Shown here: positions 7,224 through 14,230 of the stretch, in pieces | Position numbering within the stretch: position 1 is the first letter of the stretch | How the letters are laid out: every line of letters begins with the position of its first letter | Assembly: GCA_046518185.1 (NCBI GenBank) | Contig: JBKGRZ010000001.1 | Coordinates: 744,001 to 808,000 of the forward strand | Length of the DNA stretch: 64,000 nt | Source: Scandinavium vulneris_A | GTDB lineage: Bacteria > Pseudomonadota > Gammaproteobacteria > Enterobacterales > Enterobacteriaceae | Direction: 5' to 3' | The notes under the pieces: model-generated | What the model was told of the DNA's origin: nothing | The model's database searches: none | What the model saw: the letters and a program-made list of their open reading frames with translations, nothing else | Translations under genes and position numbers: made by a program

Positions 7224-7705
7224 GGTCGTTTCCCCACCAAAATGTGGAAAAATAGCATCAGTACCAGCCAGCCCGGCACCATCCAACTGACGACAATAAA
7301 AGTCGGTTGTAGAAAAGCGATCGCACCCAGACGTTCACCCAACACATACGCCACCGGCCCACCGCAGGTTGCCAGCAGCGCGAGGATCCACCCGGGAAGG
7401 GTTGAGGTGCTGCTAAGCGCGGTCCAGACGGTGGCAAACATCAGCCACAGCGCCACCATCCACAACGGCAACAAGGGGCCGCCGGTAAAATCGATAAGCT
7501 TTGTCAGTGCCCAGAAGGCATCCAGCGCACAGCCCGCGACTGCCAACAGCAGGGCATAAACTCGGTGTGCAGGCGACAGCATGAGGTACGCCAGGATCGC
7601 AAGACCGAGCCACAGAAACAGCCCACGCTCGCGAAACAGCACCACCAGCGCCCAATAAAAATCAAACGCCACCGCCATCAAAAAAACCTGCACATACTGT
7701 TTCAT
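7220..7705 (-). CDS. DUF2878 integral membrane protein
   Basis: A 161-residue polytopic membrane protein with about five hydrophobic helices and a conserved-looking SWMVPGWLVLMLFFH C-terminal segment. It overlaps the Cfa-like gene upstream and the CHI-like gene downstream by four bases each. DUF2878 members are typically found in these clusters and have no known activity; a membrane anchor or lipid-handling role is a guess. Confidence 0.8.
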   Translation of the reverse strand: MKQYVQVFLMAVAFDFYWALVVLFRERGLFLWLGLAILAYLMLSPAHRVYALLLAVAGCALDAFWALTKLIDFTGGPLLPLWMVALWLMFATVWTALSSTSTLPGWILALLATCGGPVAYVLGERLGAIAFLQPTFIVVSWMVPGWLVLMLFFHILVGKRP

Positions 7706-8922
7706 ACGCGCTCCGCCGTAAGCTGCACCACGCTTATGGTCCGGGCATTAAACCCGGCTTCACAATAGCCAAAGTAGTAGAGCCACATGCGACGGAAGCG
7801 GTCATCAAAGCCCAGTTGTTCAATCTCTTGCCAGGCCTGAACAAAACGTTGCCGCCAGTGTGCCAGGGTGCGGGCATAATCGGGCCCCATATCAAACAGA
7901 TTACGTACCACAAAATCGGTATGGCGAGTCATCAGCTCGCTCATCGCGGTGATACTCGGTAAAAAACCACCGGGGAAGATATAGCGCTGGATAAAATCGA
8001 CGCTTTTGCTGTAGTCCCGATAACGCTGGTCCTGAATGGTAATCGCCTGAATCGCCATTCTGCCCCCCGGACGTAGCCGGGCCTGGCAGGTGCGGAAGAA
8101 CGTTGGCAGGTAGCGTTGCCCCACCGCTTCTATCATCTCGACCGACACCAGTTTGTCGAATTCTCCAGTCAGATCGCGATAGTCGCACAGCAGCACCTGC
8201 ACCTTATCCTGTAACCCCGCGCGGGCAATCCGCGCTGTGGCCCAGGTGTACTGCTCCTGCGACAGCGTAGTGGTGGTGACGCGACAGCCGTAGTGCCGGG
8301 CGGCATATTCCGCCATCGCGCCCCATCCGGTGCCGATCTCCAGCAGATGATCGTCCGCCGTCAGCGCCAACTGCTCGCACAAACGTGCCATTTTTGCCTG
8401 CTGCGCCTGGTTTAGCACCTGTTCGTCGGCGGTAAACAGCGCGCTGGAGTACAGCAGGTCTTCATCAAGGAAGTGCGAGTAAAACGCGTTCCCGAGGTCA
8501 TAATGCGCAGCGATGTTTTGCCGCGCCTGGTCACGAGAGTTACGCCGGGTCCAGTGCCGCAGCCGCTCGACGGGTTTGCCCAGTAGGCGGAAGCCGCTTT
8601 CCAGTCGCCCCAGCACCCGGCCATTCAACGCCAGGATCTGCAACAGCGCTGTAAGTTGATGGGTATCCCACTCCCCGTCTATCCAGGCGTCTGCCGCAGC
8701 AAGACTCCCGCCGGTTAGCACTCGCCAGTAAACGCCCGGCGTCAGGATCTGCACGTCGGCACGCAGGCTTGCGGACGCATCGCCAAAATGCGTTGCCTGG
8801 GTTCCTTCATAAACGGTGAGCGAGCCGTGCCGGATCCCACTCAGCAGGCGAAACAGCAGCCAGCGTGCGACACGGACGTTGCGCGGGATATCGCGCTCAA
8901 GCGCAAAGACGGGATCGGTCAT
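7702..8922 (-). CDS. Cfa-family SAM-dependent fatty-acid methyltransferase (atypical active site)
   Basis: A 406-residue cytoplasmic or membrane-surface enzyme of the cyclopropane-fatty-acyl-phospholipid synthase family, transferring methyl from S-adenosylmethionine to unsaturated acyl chains. The SAM loop LEIGTGWGAMAEYAA lies near residue 195, and the acidic motif SVEMIEAVG and GPDYARTLAHW are retained. The residue equal to E. coli Cys139 is Ser (YSSALF) and the HTI stretch carrying His266 is replaced by ITI, so the bicarbonate site of true cyclopropane synthases is incomplete. It probably methylates without ring closure, as for furan-fatty-acid enzymes of Rhodobacter (inference). Four-base overlaps on both sides. 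Confidence 0.85.
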   Translation of the reverse strand: MTDPVFALERDIPRNVRVARWLLFRLLSGIRHGSLTVYEGTQATHFGDASASLRADVQILTPGVYWRVLTGGSLAAADAWIDGEWDTHQLTALLQILALNGRVLGRLESGFRLLGKPVERLRHWTRRNSRDQARQNIAAHYDLGNAFYSHFLDEDLLYSSALFTADEQVLNQAQQAKMARLCEQLALTADDHLLEIGTGWGAMAEYAARHYGCRVTTTTLSQEQYTWATARIARAGLQDKVQVLLCDYRDLTGEFDKLVSVEMIEAVGQRYLPTFFRTCQARLRPGGRMAIQAITIQDQRYRDYSKSVDFIQRYIFPGGFLPSITAMSELMTRHTDFVVRNLFDMGPDYARTLAHWRQRFVQAWQEIEQLGFDDRFRRMWLYYFGYCEAGFNARTISVVQLTAERV

Positions 8923-9641
8923 GAGCGTTCACTCCTGCTAACGGGGTGGTTATGGATCGGCACGCGTTTGAGCCACAGCCGCAGCGCCTGCCAATAGATA
9001 GCAAACAGGGTTTTCAACGTCATCAGTGGCAGACGGCGCAACAGCGACGACAGATTTTTGCGCGTCAGGGGCTCGCGGTTCAGCAACAGCGTGGCATCAA
9101 ACACTTTCGCCGCCTGATGGTTTTCGATATGCATATGCAGCGTTTTGCCAGGGGCGTTGAATCGCCAGTGATACACCATGTCCATCGGGTTAAAAGGCGA
9201 AACGTGAAACGCTTTTTCCATCGGCCTCGGGGCCTGGCCATCGATGGCATAGTAATGGCGTTCATTCCACGGAGTGTTGCGTACCTCGGCCAGCACCCAG
9301 CGCAGGGTGTTGGCCCGGTCATAGCAGTAATAAAAGTTGACCGGGTTGAAGTGGAAGCCGAAATACCGCAGCTGGGTCAGGAGCATCACCTGCCCCTGCG
9401 GACGCTCGCCGGTCAGCGATTGCAGCCGGTCGAGGACGTTTGCTTTCAGCGGCGTGCCCAGCGGATAATCCGCATCGTGGAAAGCGGCAGCGGCGAGCCG
9501 GTTGCGGCGAATGCCCACGGACGGCAGCACCTCCAGCTCATCCAGGTCGAGCCAGGCCATAAACAGGTTGTAGCGAAACTGATGGGGTGTCGGCTGGAGG
9601 CGGCGATGGCGTAACACGCCCTGATACAGGCAGCTGTTCAT
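8919..9641 (-). CDS. DUF1365 family protein
   Basis: A 240-residue DUF1365 protein. Recognisable elements are LYQGVLRHRRLQPTPHQFRY at the N-terminus, LLTQLRYFGFHFNPVNFYYC in the middle, and the EVRNTPWNERHYY and FHVSPFNPMDM motifs. The start at 9641 follows the amine-oxidase stop by one base, and the 3' end overlaps the Cfa-like gene. DUF1365 genes almost always accompany a Cfa-like methyltransferase and an amine-oxidase-like flavoprotein; they are assumed to act in the same lipid pathway, activity unknown. Confidence 0.85.
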   Translation of the reverse strand: MNSCLYQGVLRHRRLQPTPHQFRYNLFMAWLDLDELEVLPSVGIRRNRLAAAAFHDADYPLGTPLKANVLDRLQSLTGERPQGQVMLLTQLRYFGFHFNPVNFYYCYDRANTLRWVLAEVRNTPWNERHYYAIDGQAPRPMEKAFHVSPFNPMDMVYHWRFNAPGKTLHMHIENHQAAKVFDATLLLNREPLTRKNLSSLLRRLPLMTLKTLFAIYWQALRLWLKRVPIHNHPVSRSERS

Positions 9642-9642
9642 C

Positions 9643-10899
9643 TTATTTGCCCTCTCCGGCGGCAATCCCGTGCACCACATCCAGTGCGCTGCGCACCCCA
9701 TCCTCATGAAAACCGTTGTACCAGTAAGCGCCGCAAAACCAGCTCCGCTGATGGCCGTTTATTTCTTGCCGACGGGCCTGCGCGCGCCAGCTTTTGGGGT
9801 TAAAGAGCGGATGTTGATACACGAAGCGCTTCCAGACGTAGCGCGCGTCGACCGGGGTATCCGGGTTCAACGTGACGCAGAACAACGGGCTCCCCTCGGG
9901 TAACCCTTGCAAAATATTCATGTTGTAGGTGACGCAGGCGCTGGCCTGATCCTGGTCGCTCAGACGATAGTTCCAACTGGCCCAGGCGCGCTGGCGCACC
10001 GGCAGCCAGCGTGGGTCGCAGTGTAAGACCACCTCGTTGCGCTGCCAGCCAATATCCCCGAGCACTTCCGTTTCGGCCTGCGTAGGGTCGGCCAGCATGG
10101 CTAATGCCTGCGCGGAGTGGCAGGCAAATATGACCTGATCGAAGGTATGGCTTGCGTTTTCAAGTTCTATTTTTACCCCACCGTCGAAGCGAATCACCTG
10201 CTGCACCGGGGCGTTGAGATGCAGGCTCAGACGATCGCCCAGCTTCGCCAGCATCGCGCGGATATATTCCCGCGAACCACCGGGTACGACGTACCACTGC
10301 GGGCGTTGGGTGATATCCAGCAGTCCGTGATGCTCAAAGAAGCGCAAAAACAGCGGCAGCGGAAAACGGCGCATCTCCTGGAGCGACGATGACCAGATAG
10401 CGGCCCCCATCGGCAGAATATAATGGCGTGCGAAAAAGGGGCTAAAGCGGTGCTGCTCGAGGAAGGTTTGCAGCGTGTCGTTGGCATCGGCGTCGTTCAG
10501 GGCCTGTTTTGCCAGGCGGTTGAAGCGCAAGACCTCTTTCAGTAGCCCCCAGAATGACGGATTCACCAGATTGCGACGCTGCGCGAACAGCGACGTCAGG
10601 GTATGACCGTTGTACTCCAGGCCACTTTGCGGATTATGCACCGAGAAGCTCATCTGCGTTTTTTGCCCGCTAATACCCAGTTCGCTCAGCAATCCCATAA
10701 AACGCGGATAGGTGCGGTCGTTGTAAACGATAAACCCGGTATCTATGGCATAGGTGCCCAGAGGGGTGGTGACATCTACGGTAGCGGTATGTCCACCTGA
10801 GGTGGGTTCGGCTTCGAACAACGTCACCTGATGATGCCCTGCCAGCCGCCAGGCGCAGGTCAGCCCGGCGATGCCGCTGCCGATAATGGCGATTTTCAT
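9643..10899 (-). CDS. FAD-dependent amine-oxidase-like oxidoreductase
   Basis: A 418-residue flavoprotein. The N-terminal Rossmann motif IIGSGIAGL with a following acidic FEAEPTSGG strand binds the FAD ADP part, and a C-terminal WFCGAYWYNGFHEDGVRSA segment completes the flavin site. The fold is of the amine oxidase / desaturase type. In Rhodobacter, related flavoproteins beside Cfa-like genes act in furan fatty acid formation, so oxidation of a methylated acyl chain is a reasonable proposal. It overlaps the upstream SDR gene by four bases (ATGA), with AGGA upstream of the start. Confidence 0.85.
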   Translation of the reverse strand: MKIAIIGSGIAGLTCAWRLAGHHQVTLFEAEPTSGGHTATVDVTTPLGTYAIDTGFIVYNDRTYPRFMGLLSELGISGQKTQMSFSVHNPQSGLEYNGHTLTSLFAQRRNLVNPSFWGLLKEVLRFNRLAKQALNDADANDTLQTFLEQHRFSPFFARHYILPMGAAIWSSSLQEMRRFPLPLFLRFFEHHGLLDITQRPQWYVVPGGSREYIRAMLAKLGDRLSLHLNAPVQQVIRFDGGVKIELENASHTFDQVIFACHSAQALAMLADPTQAETEVLGDIGWQRNEVVLHCDPRWLPVRQRAWASWNYRLSDQDQASACVTYNMNILQGLPEGSPLFCVTLNPDTPVDARYVWKRFVYQHPLFNPKSWRAQARRQEINGHQRSWFCGAYWYNGFHEDGVRSALDVVHGIAAGEGK

Positions 10900-11615
10900 G
10901 AGCGCACCATCCTGCGCAGTAACGCGCGTTGTAAAAACGCCGGAAGGCCTGCCATCAGACGCAGGATAAGACTGAATCCTGTCGGGAAGGCGATGTGGTT
11001 CTTCCCTTTCGCCAGACCACGCCGGATAGCGGTCACGGCCTGCTCAACGCTCACCTGACCCGGCATCGCAAAATCATTTTTACGGGTCAGCGGGGTATCG
11101 ACAAAGCCCGGCGACACCACCGTGACGGCAATCCCTTTCGGTTCCCAGTCCAGACGTAGAGTTTCGGCAAACCAGGTCAGGGCGGCTTTGGAGGCGCCAT
11201 ACGCTTCCGCTCGCGGAAAGTGCAGCCAATGCGCCATTGAACTGACCAGCACCACGCGATTACCCGAGACCAGCTGCGGCCCAAGCACCGCCAGGCAGTT
11301 CACCGGCCCGAGGAAATTAGTGGCCATCACCCGCTCCACCAGCGCGGCATCGACCACGCCGTTATCAAGATATTCGCAGGTGCCGGCACAGAGGATAACC
11401 AGGCCAGGTGAACAGTCTGCCAGCGCCTGGCGACAGGCGTCCCTGTCGGTCATATCGAACAGGCGAATAGAGATATTGGGACTGTATTGATGCAGGGCTT
11501 CAAGCCGGGCCGGGTCTCGCCCACAGGCGATGACGTTGTAGCCGTCATCAGCCCAGGATTTGGCGAGCCCGGCCCCAATGCCGGAGCTTGCGCCGGTGAT
11601 GAGGACAGTCATCAT
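10896..11615 (-). CDS. Short-chain dehydrogenase/reductase
   Basis: A 239-residue SDR. It has the nucleotide-binding motif TGASSGIG near the N-terminus, a catalytic Ser in the VLVSSMAHW stretch and the active-site pair YGASK (Tyr-x-x-x-Lys). The C-terminus is hydrophobic with basic residues and may sit on the membrane. Substrate unknown. Two adjacent ATG codons (11615, 11612) are possible starts; 11615 overlaps the stop of the NTF2-like gene and has the better distance to AGGAG. Confidence 0.85.
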   Translation of the reverse strand: MMTVLITGASSGIGAGLAKSWADDGYNVIACGRDPARLEALHQYSPNISIRLFDMTDRDACRQALADCSPGLVILCAGTCEYLDNGVVDAALVERVMATNFLGPVNCLAVLGPQLVSGNRVVLVSSMAHWLHFPRAEAYGASKAALTWFAETLRLDWEPKGIAVTVVSPGFVDTPLTRKNDFAMPGQVSVEQAVTAIRRGLAKGKNHIAFPTGFSLILRLMAGLPAFLQRALLRRMVRS

Positions 11616-12046
11616 GAGCGCACTCTCCTTTTGACACTGCGAACCGCCCACCCCAACAGCGGCAGGTGTTCGTAAATCATCTCGCCCGCATCGTAGTAAT
11701 CGCGCTGGAGGACGACCCGGTCGTTACCGACTTCCACCATTGAGCATCCTGGCAGGGTCAGCGTTTCACCGCCGGCAATACGTGGATGCGACCAGTTCAT
11801 CGTCCAGGTCAGGGCAAAACGATGACCGTCGCAAACCGGCGCATCAATCACAAAGCGGCAGTGCTCAACGTTGGCCAACAGATGGGTGAAGTATCGCTGG
11901 ATGGCAAACAATCCGCGATGCTCGCCAAACGGATCGATAAGCGCGGCCTGAGCGTCGTAAAGCTCCGCCAGCGCCGAGGGCGGTTGGTTATCCAGCTCGG
12001 CGTAATAATCAATAAATCGATTGATAACGGATGGCATTGCACTCAT
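11612..12046 (-). CDS. NTF2/SnoaL-like small protein
   Basis: A 144-residue protein of the NTF2-like (SnoaL) alpha+beta barrel superfamily: an N-terminal helix (VINRFIDYYAEL), DPFGEHRG-FAIQRYF in the middle and YDAGEMIYEHLPLLGWAVR towards the end. It could bind or isomerise a small hydrophobic ligand. The start at 12046 has GGTGAG five bases upstream; 12037 is an alternative. It is the first gene after the regulator and the putative operator, so it probably opens the structural operon. Confidence 0.78.
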   Translation of the reverse strand: MSAMPSVINRFIDYYAELDNQPPSALAELYDAQAALIDPFGEHRGLFAIQRYFTHLLANVEHCRFVIDAPVCDGHRFALTWTMNWSHPRIAGGETLTLPGCSMVEVGNDRVVLQRDYYDAGEMIYEHLPLLGWAVRSVKRRVRS

Positions 12047-12080
12047 GACTCTCACCCTAAACCTGAACAACGTGATGTAA

Positions 12081-12102
12081 TCGTATAATTAAACTTATAC
12101 AA
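12081..12102. promoter_or_regulatory. Candidate MerR-family operator of the lipid operon
   Basis: Inverted repeat with 8-base arms, TCGTATAA and TTATACAA, separated by TTAAAC, with one arm mismatch. It lies between the merR stop and the first structural gene and overlaps A+T-rich promoter-like sequence on the minus strand. The dyad fits MerR-type operators, but binding is inferred. Confidence 0.5.
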
Positions 12103-12175
12103 TAACGATAATTTGTCCAAGTTTTGAATGTGCTATTTTTAATAGCTCAATACTTTCAGTGAGATGGCAACGACT

Positions 12176-12904
12176 CTAGAGGGAGATAATCTCGAGGGAA
12201 GCGACCTGCGGCTGCCAAAGGTCAATCTGCCTTTGGCGCGCAGCCGTCAGTTTGCCGGTACTGACCAGCAGCCATTTGCGTTGCGGGAAGATTTCCGGCG
12301 CCAGGCTGGCGGGCGGGATCGGCAGCACATCGATGCGATGCCCCTGGCCGGTGCGTTTGAGCGCTTCGAGCCAGATCTCACAGGGGTCTGTCAGATGCCA
12401 GCCGGTAATCAGGTAATTATCGCCAGGCGCTTTTTTGTCACCTTCAAGGCAAAACGAGGTGTAGGAGATAATGATCCCGTCGAGGATTTCGCGCAGGGTC
12501 ATCATCGCCGGAATGGTGGCCGAAACCTGGCTGCGCAGCGGACGTAGCACTTCGGTGACCAGTTCCGGGCGAGGATATTCACGGCCTGAGTCGTAAATCA
12601 GCTGGCGCAGGGATTCAATTTTTCCCTCTTTCAGCCGTTGCAGCATGCTCTCCTGCAAGGTGAGCCAGTTGTTAGTTCGACCCGCCTCTGGACGTGCCAG
12701 CAGCGGTTTCACCTGGCTGACGGGAACCCCTTTCCTCACCCAGTCGAGGATTTTGAGCGCCTGTTGGACATCGTCATCGCTGTACAGGCGATGGCCGCCA
12801 TCGGTGCGCAGCGGTTTCAGCAGACCGTAACGTCGCTGCCAGGCACGGAGCGTGGTCGCGTTAATCCCGCAAAGCCGGGCAAATTCACCGATGGAGTAAG
12901 ACAT
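12176..12904 (-). CDS. MlrA/BluR-type MerR regulator
   Basis: A 242-residue transcription regulator. The N-terminal MerR winged helix (SYSIGEFARLCGINATTLRA, then WQRRYGLLKPLRTDGGHRLY) is very like E. coli MlrA and BluR. The C-terminal domain is of their type, derived from a cobalamin-binding fold, but no DxHxxG cobalamin motif is seen. It therefore probably does not sense light through B12 as LitR/CarH do. The ATG at 12904 has AGGTG upstream; an in-frame GTG at 12913 is less likely. It heads the lipid cluster and is divergent from blc. Confidence 0.85.
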   Translation of the reverse strand: MSYSIGEFARLCGINATTLRAWQRRYGLLKPLRTDGGHRLYSDDDVQQALKILDWVRKGVPVSQVKPLLARPEAGRTNNWLTLQESMLQRLKEGKIESLRQLIYDSGREYPRPELVTEVLRPLRSQVSATIPAMMTLREILDGIIISYTSFCLEGDKKAPGDNYLITGWHLTDPCEIWLEALKRTGQGHRIDVLPIPPASLAPEIFPQRKWLLVSTGKLTAARQRQIDLWQPQVASLEIISL

Positions 12905-13022
12905 GTCAGACACCTGATAACAAAGAATACTCTCAATATACTACGAATAATGGCGGTCTGAATGAAGAGCGGAATGTTTGCACTACACTTTATTTCCAAC
13001 TGCCCAGATGAAAGGAGTTCTC

Positions 13023-13547
13023 ATGAAGCTATGGCCTGTTGTGACCGGTGTCGCTATTGCACTGACCCTGGTTGCCTGTAAATCCCCTACCCCTCCTAAA
13101 GGCGTTCAGCCAATAACCGACTTTGACGCCAGCCGCTATCTTGGCAAATGGTACGAAGTTGCACGTCTGGAAAATCGCTTCGAGCGCGGGCTTGAACAGG
13201 TGACCGCCACCTACGGTAAGCGCAGCGATGGCAGCATTAGCGTGCTCAATCGCGGTTACGACCCGGAGAAAAAAGCGTGGAAGGAGAGCGAAGGCAAAGC
13301 TTTGTTTACCGGCGCGCCGACCACCGCCGCACTGAAGGTCTCGTTCTTTGGCCCCTTCTACGGGGGTTATAACGTTTTCAAGCTCGACGATAATTATCAG
13401 TACGCGCTGGTGAGTGGCCCTAATCGCGATTATCTGTGGCTCCTGTCCCGGACACCGACTCTGCCGGATGCAGTAAAACAGGATTACCTGGACACCGCAC
13501 GCCGCCTGGGCTTCCAGGTCGATAAGCTTGTGTGGGTGAAGCAATAA
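13023..13547 (+). CDS. blc: Outer-membrane lipocalin Blc
   Basis: A 174-residue bacterial lipocalin anchored by lipid at the outer membrane. The signal ends in LVAC (Cys about 19). The lipocalin signature YLGKWYEVAR lies near residue 40, followed by KVSFFGPFYGGYNV and DYLWLLSRTPT, all as in E. coli Blc. Blc binds fatty acids and lysophospholipids and is induced in stationary phase by sigma-S. The ATG at 13023 has AAAGGAG at ideal distance. In E. coli it lies beside ampC; here it is divergent from the MerR-led lipid cluster. Confidence 0.93.
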   Translation: MKLWPVVTGVAIALTLVACKSPTPPKGVQPITDFDASRYLGKWYEVARLENRFERGLEQVTATYGKRSDGSISVLNRGYDPEKKAWKESEGKALFTGAPTTAALKVSFFGPFYGGYNVFKLDDNYQYALVSGPNRDYLWLLSRTPTLPDAVKQDYLDTARRLGFQVDKLVWVKQ

Positions 13548-13643
13548 CCTGACGGTCAGGTTAGGCGATTTTTGTGTTCATAAAATAAACCTCGCCCTTA
13601 ATTTATTAAGGGGGTAATCTCGCAAAAAAAACAGGGGGCCATT

Positions 13644-13979
13644 ATGAAAAACTTGATACTCGGTGTGATTGCCAAAATTTCCAAAATGGATGCTGAAGCC
13701 AAGCAGCTTGCGGCCAAAGTAGAGGCACAGTCTCTTCTGATAGGAGCATTATTACTGACCGTGGGTAAAAATGGCGGTATGAACGAAATGCTGGAAAACG
13801 TGAGGAAAGCCATTAATGCCGCACTGGATGCCGCTGATACCCCTTTGAAAAGCGATGCCGAATTATTATTGAATGAATTCAATGAACTGCTTATGTTGAC
13901 TCAGTTACTTGAAACATCCGATTCTGAAATTGATTTTGAGGCGTTGAAGTCAATGCCTGGCGAAACGACTACAGACTGA
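13644..13979 (+). CDS. iraP: IraP-like anti-adaptor (sigma-S stabiliser)
   Basis: A 111-residue mostly helical acidic protein. The N-terminus (MKNLILGVIAKISKMDAEAK, followed by QLAAKVEA) aligns with E. coli IraP, which binds RssB and blocks RpoS degradation during phosphate or magnesium starvation. It is about 25 residues longer than E. coli IraP and diverges in the C-terminal half, so equivalence is likely but not certain. A GGGGG-containing site precedes the ATG. Its stop is followed at once by a 14-bp perfect inverted repeat. Confidence 0.68.
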   Translation: MKNLILGVIAKISKMDAEAKQLAAKVEAQSLLIGALLLTVGKNGGMNEMLENVRKAINAALDAADTPLKSDAELLLNEFNELLMLTQLLETSDSEIDFEALKSMPGETTTD

Positions 13980-13987
13980 AGCACCAA

Positions 13988-14022
13988 AAAGTCAACATAG
14001 ATCCTACGTCTATGTTGACTTT
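13988..14022. repeat. Perfect 14-bp inverted repeat after iraP
   Basis: Arms 13988-14001 and 14009-14022 are perfectly complementary around a 7-base loop. Only a short T tail follows, so it would be a weak terminator or an RNA-stabilising stem. Confidence 0.7.
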
Positions 14023-14163
14023 ACATGAGAACTTGAAGAATACGCGTCGACTTGAAAAGGTTAGACAACTGAGCAGTAAAGACCGCTGCAATGGCGAATA
14101 AGGTTGTACTGACCAGCGTTTTTTTTAAACCTTCGCCAATATCCACTTCCTGCGTGAATTCAT
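14021..14163 (-). pseudogene. Possible small single-helix membrane protein with a frame break at codon 2
   Basis: An ATG at 14163 has a strong AAGGGG site six bases upstream, but its frame closes after 12 codons. One base out of frame from codon 2 onward, an open stretch encodes about 45 residues with one membrane helix (LVSTTLFAIAAVFTAQLSNLF) and ends at 14021. Either a single base has been lost near 14160 or translation starts at the GTG at 14146. I do not recognise the protein. Confidence 0.3.
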
Positions 14164-14194
14164 AATAAACCCCTTATCATCACTTATTAATGAC

Positions 14195-14220
14195 AAAAAA
14201 ATGCCGCCACAAGGGCGGCA
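14195..14220 (-). terminator. betT terminator
   Basis: Stem of 7 bp (14202-14208 with 14214-14220) followed on the minus strand by seven T. It lies just after the betT stop. Confidence 0.85.
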
Positions 14221-14230
14221 CATCACTGGA

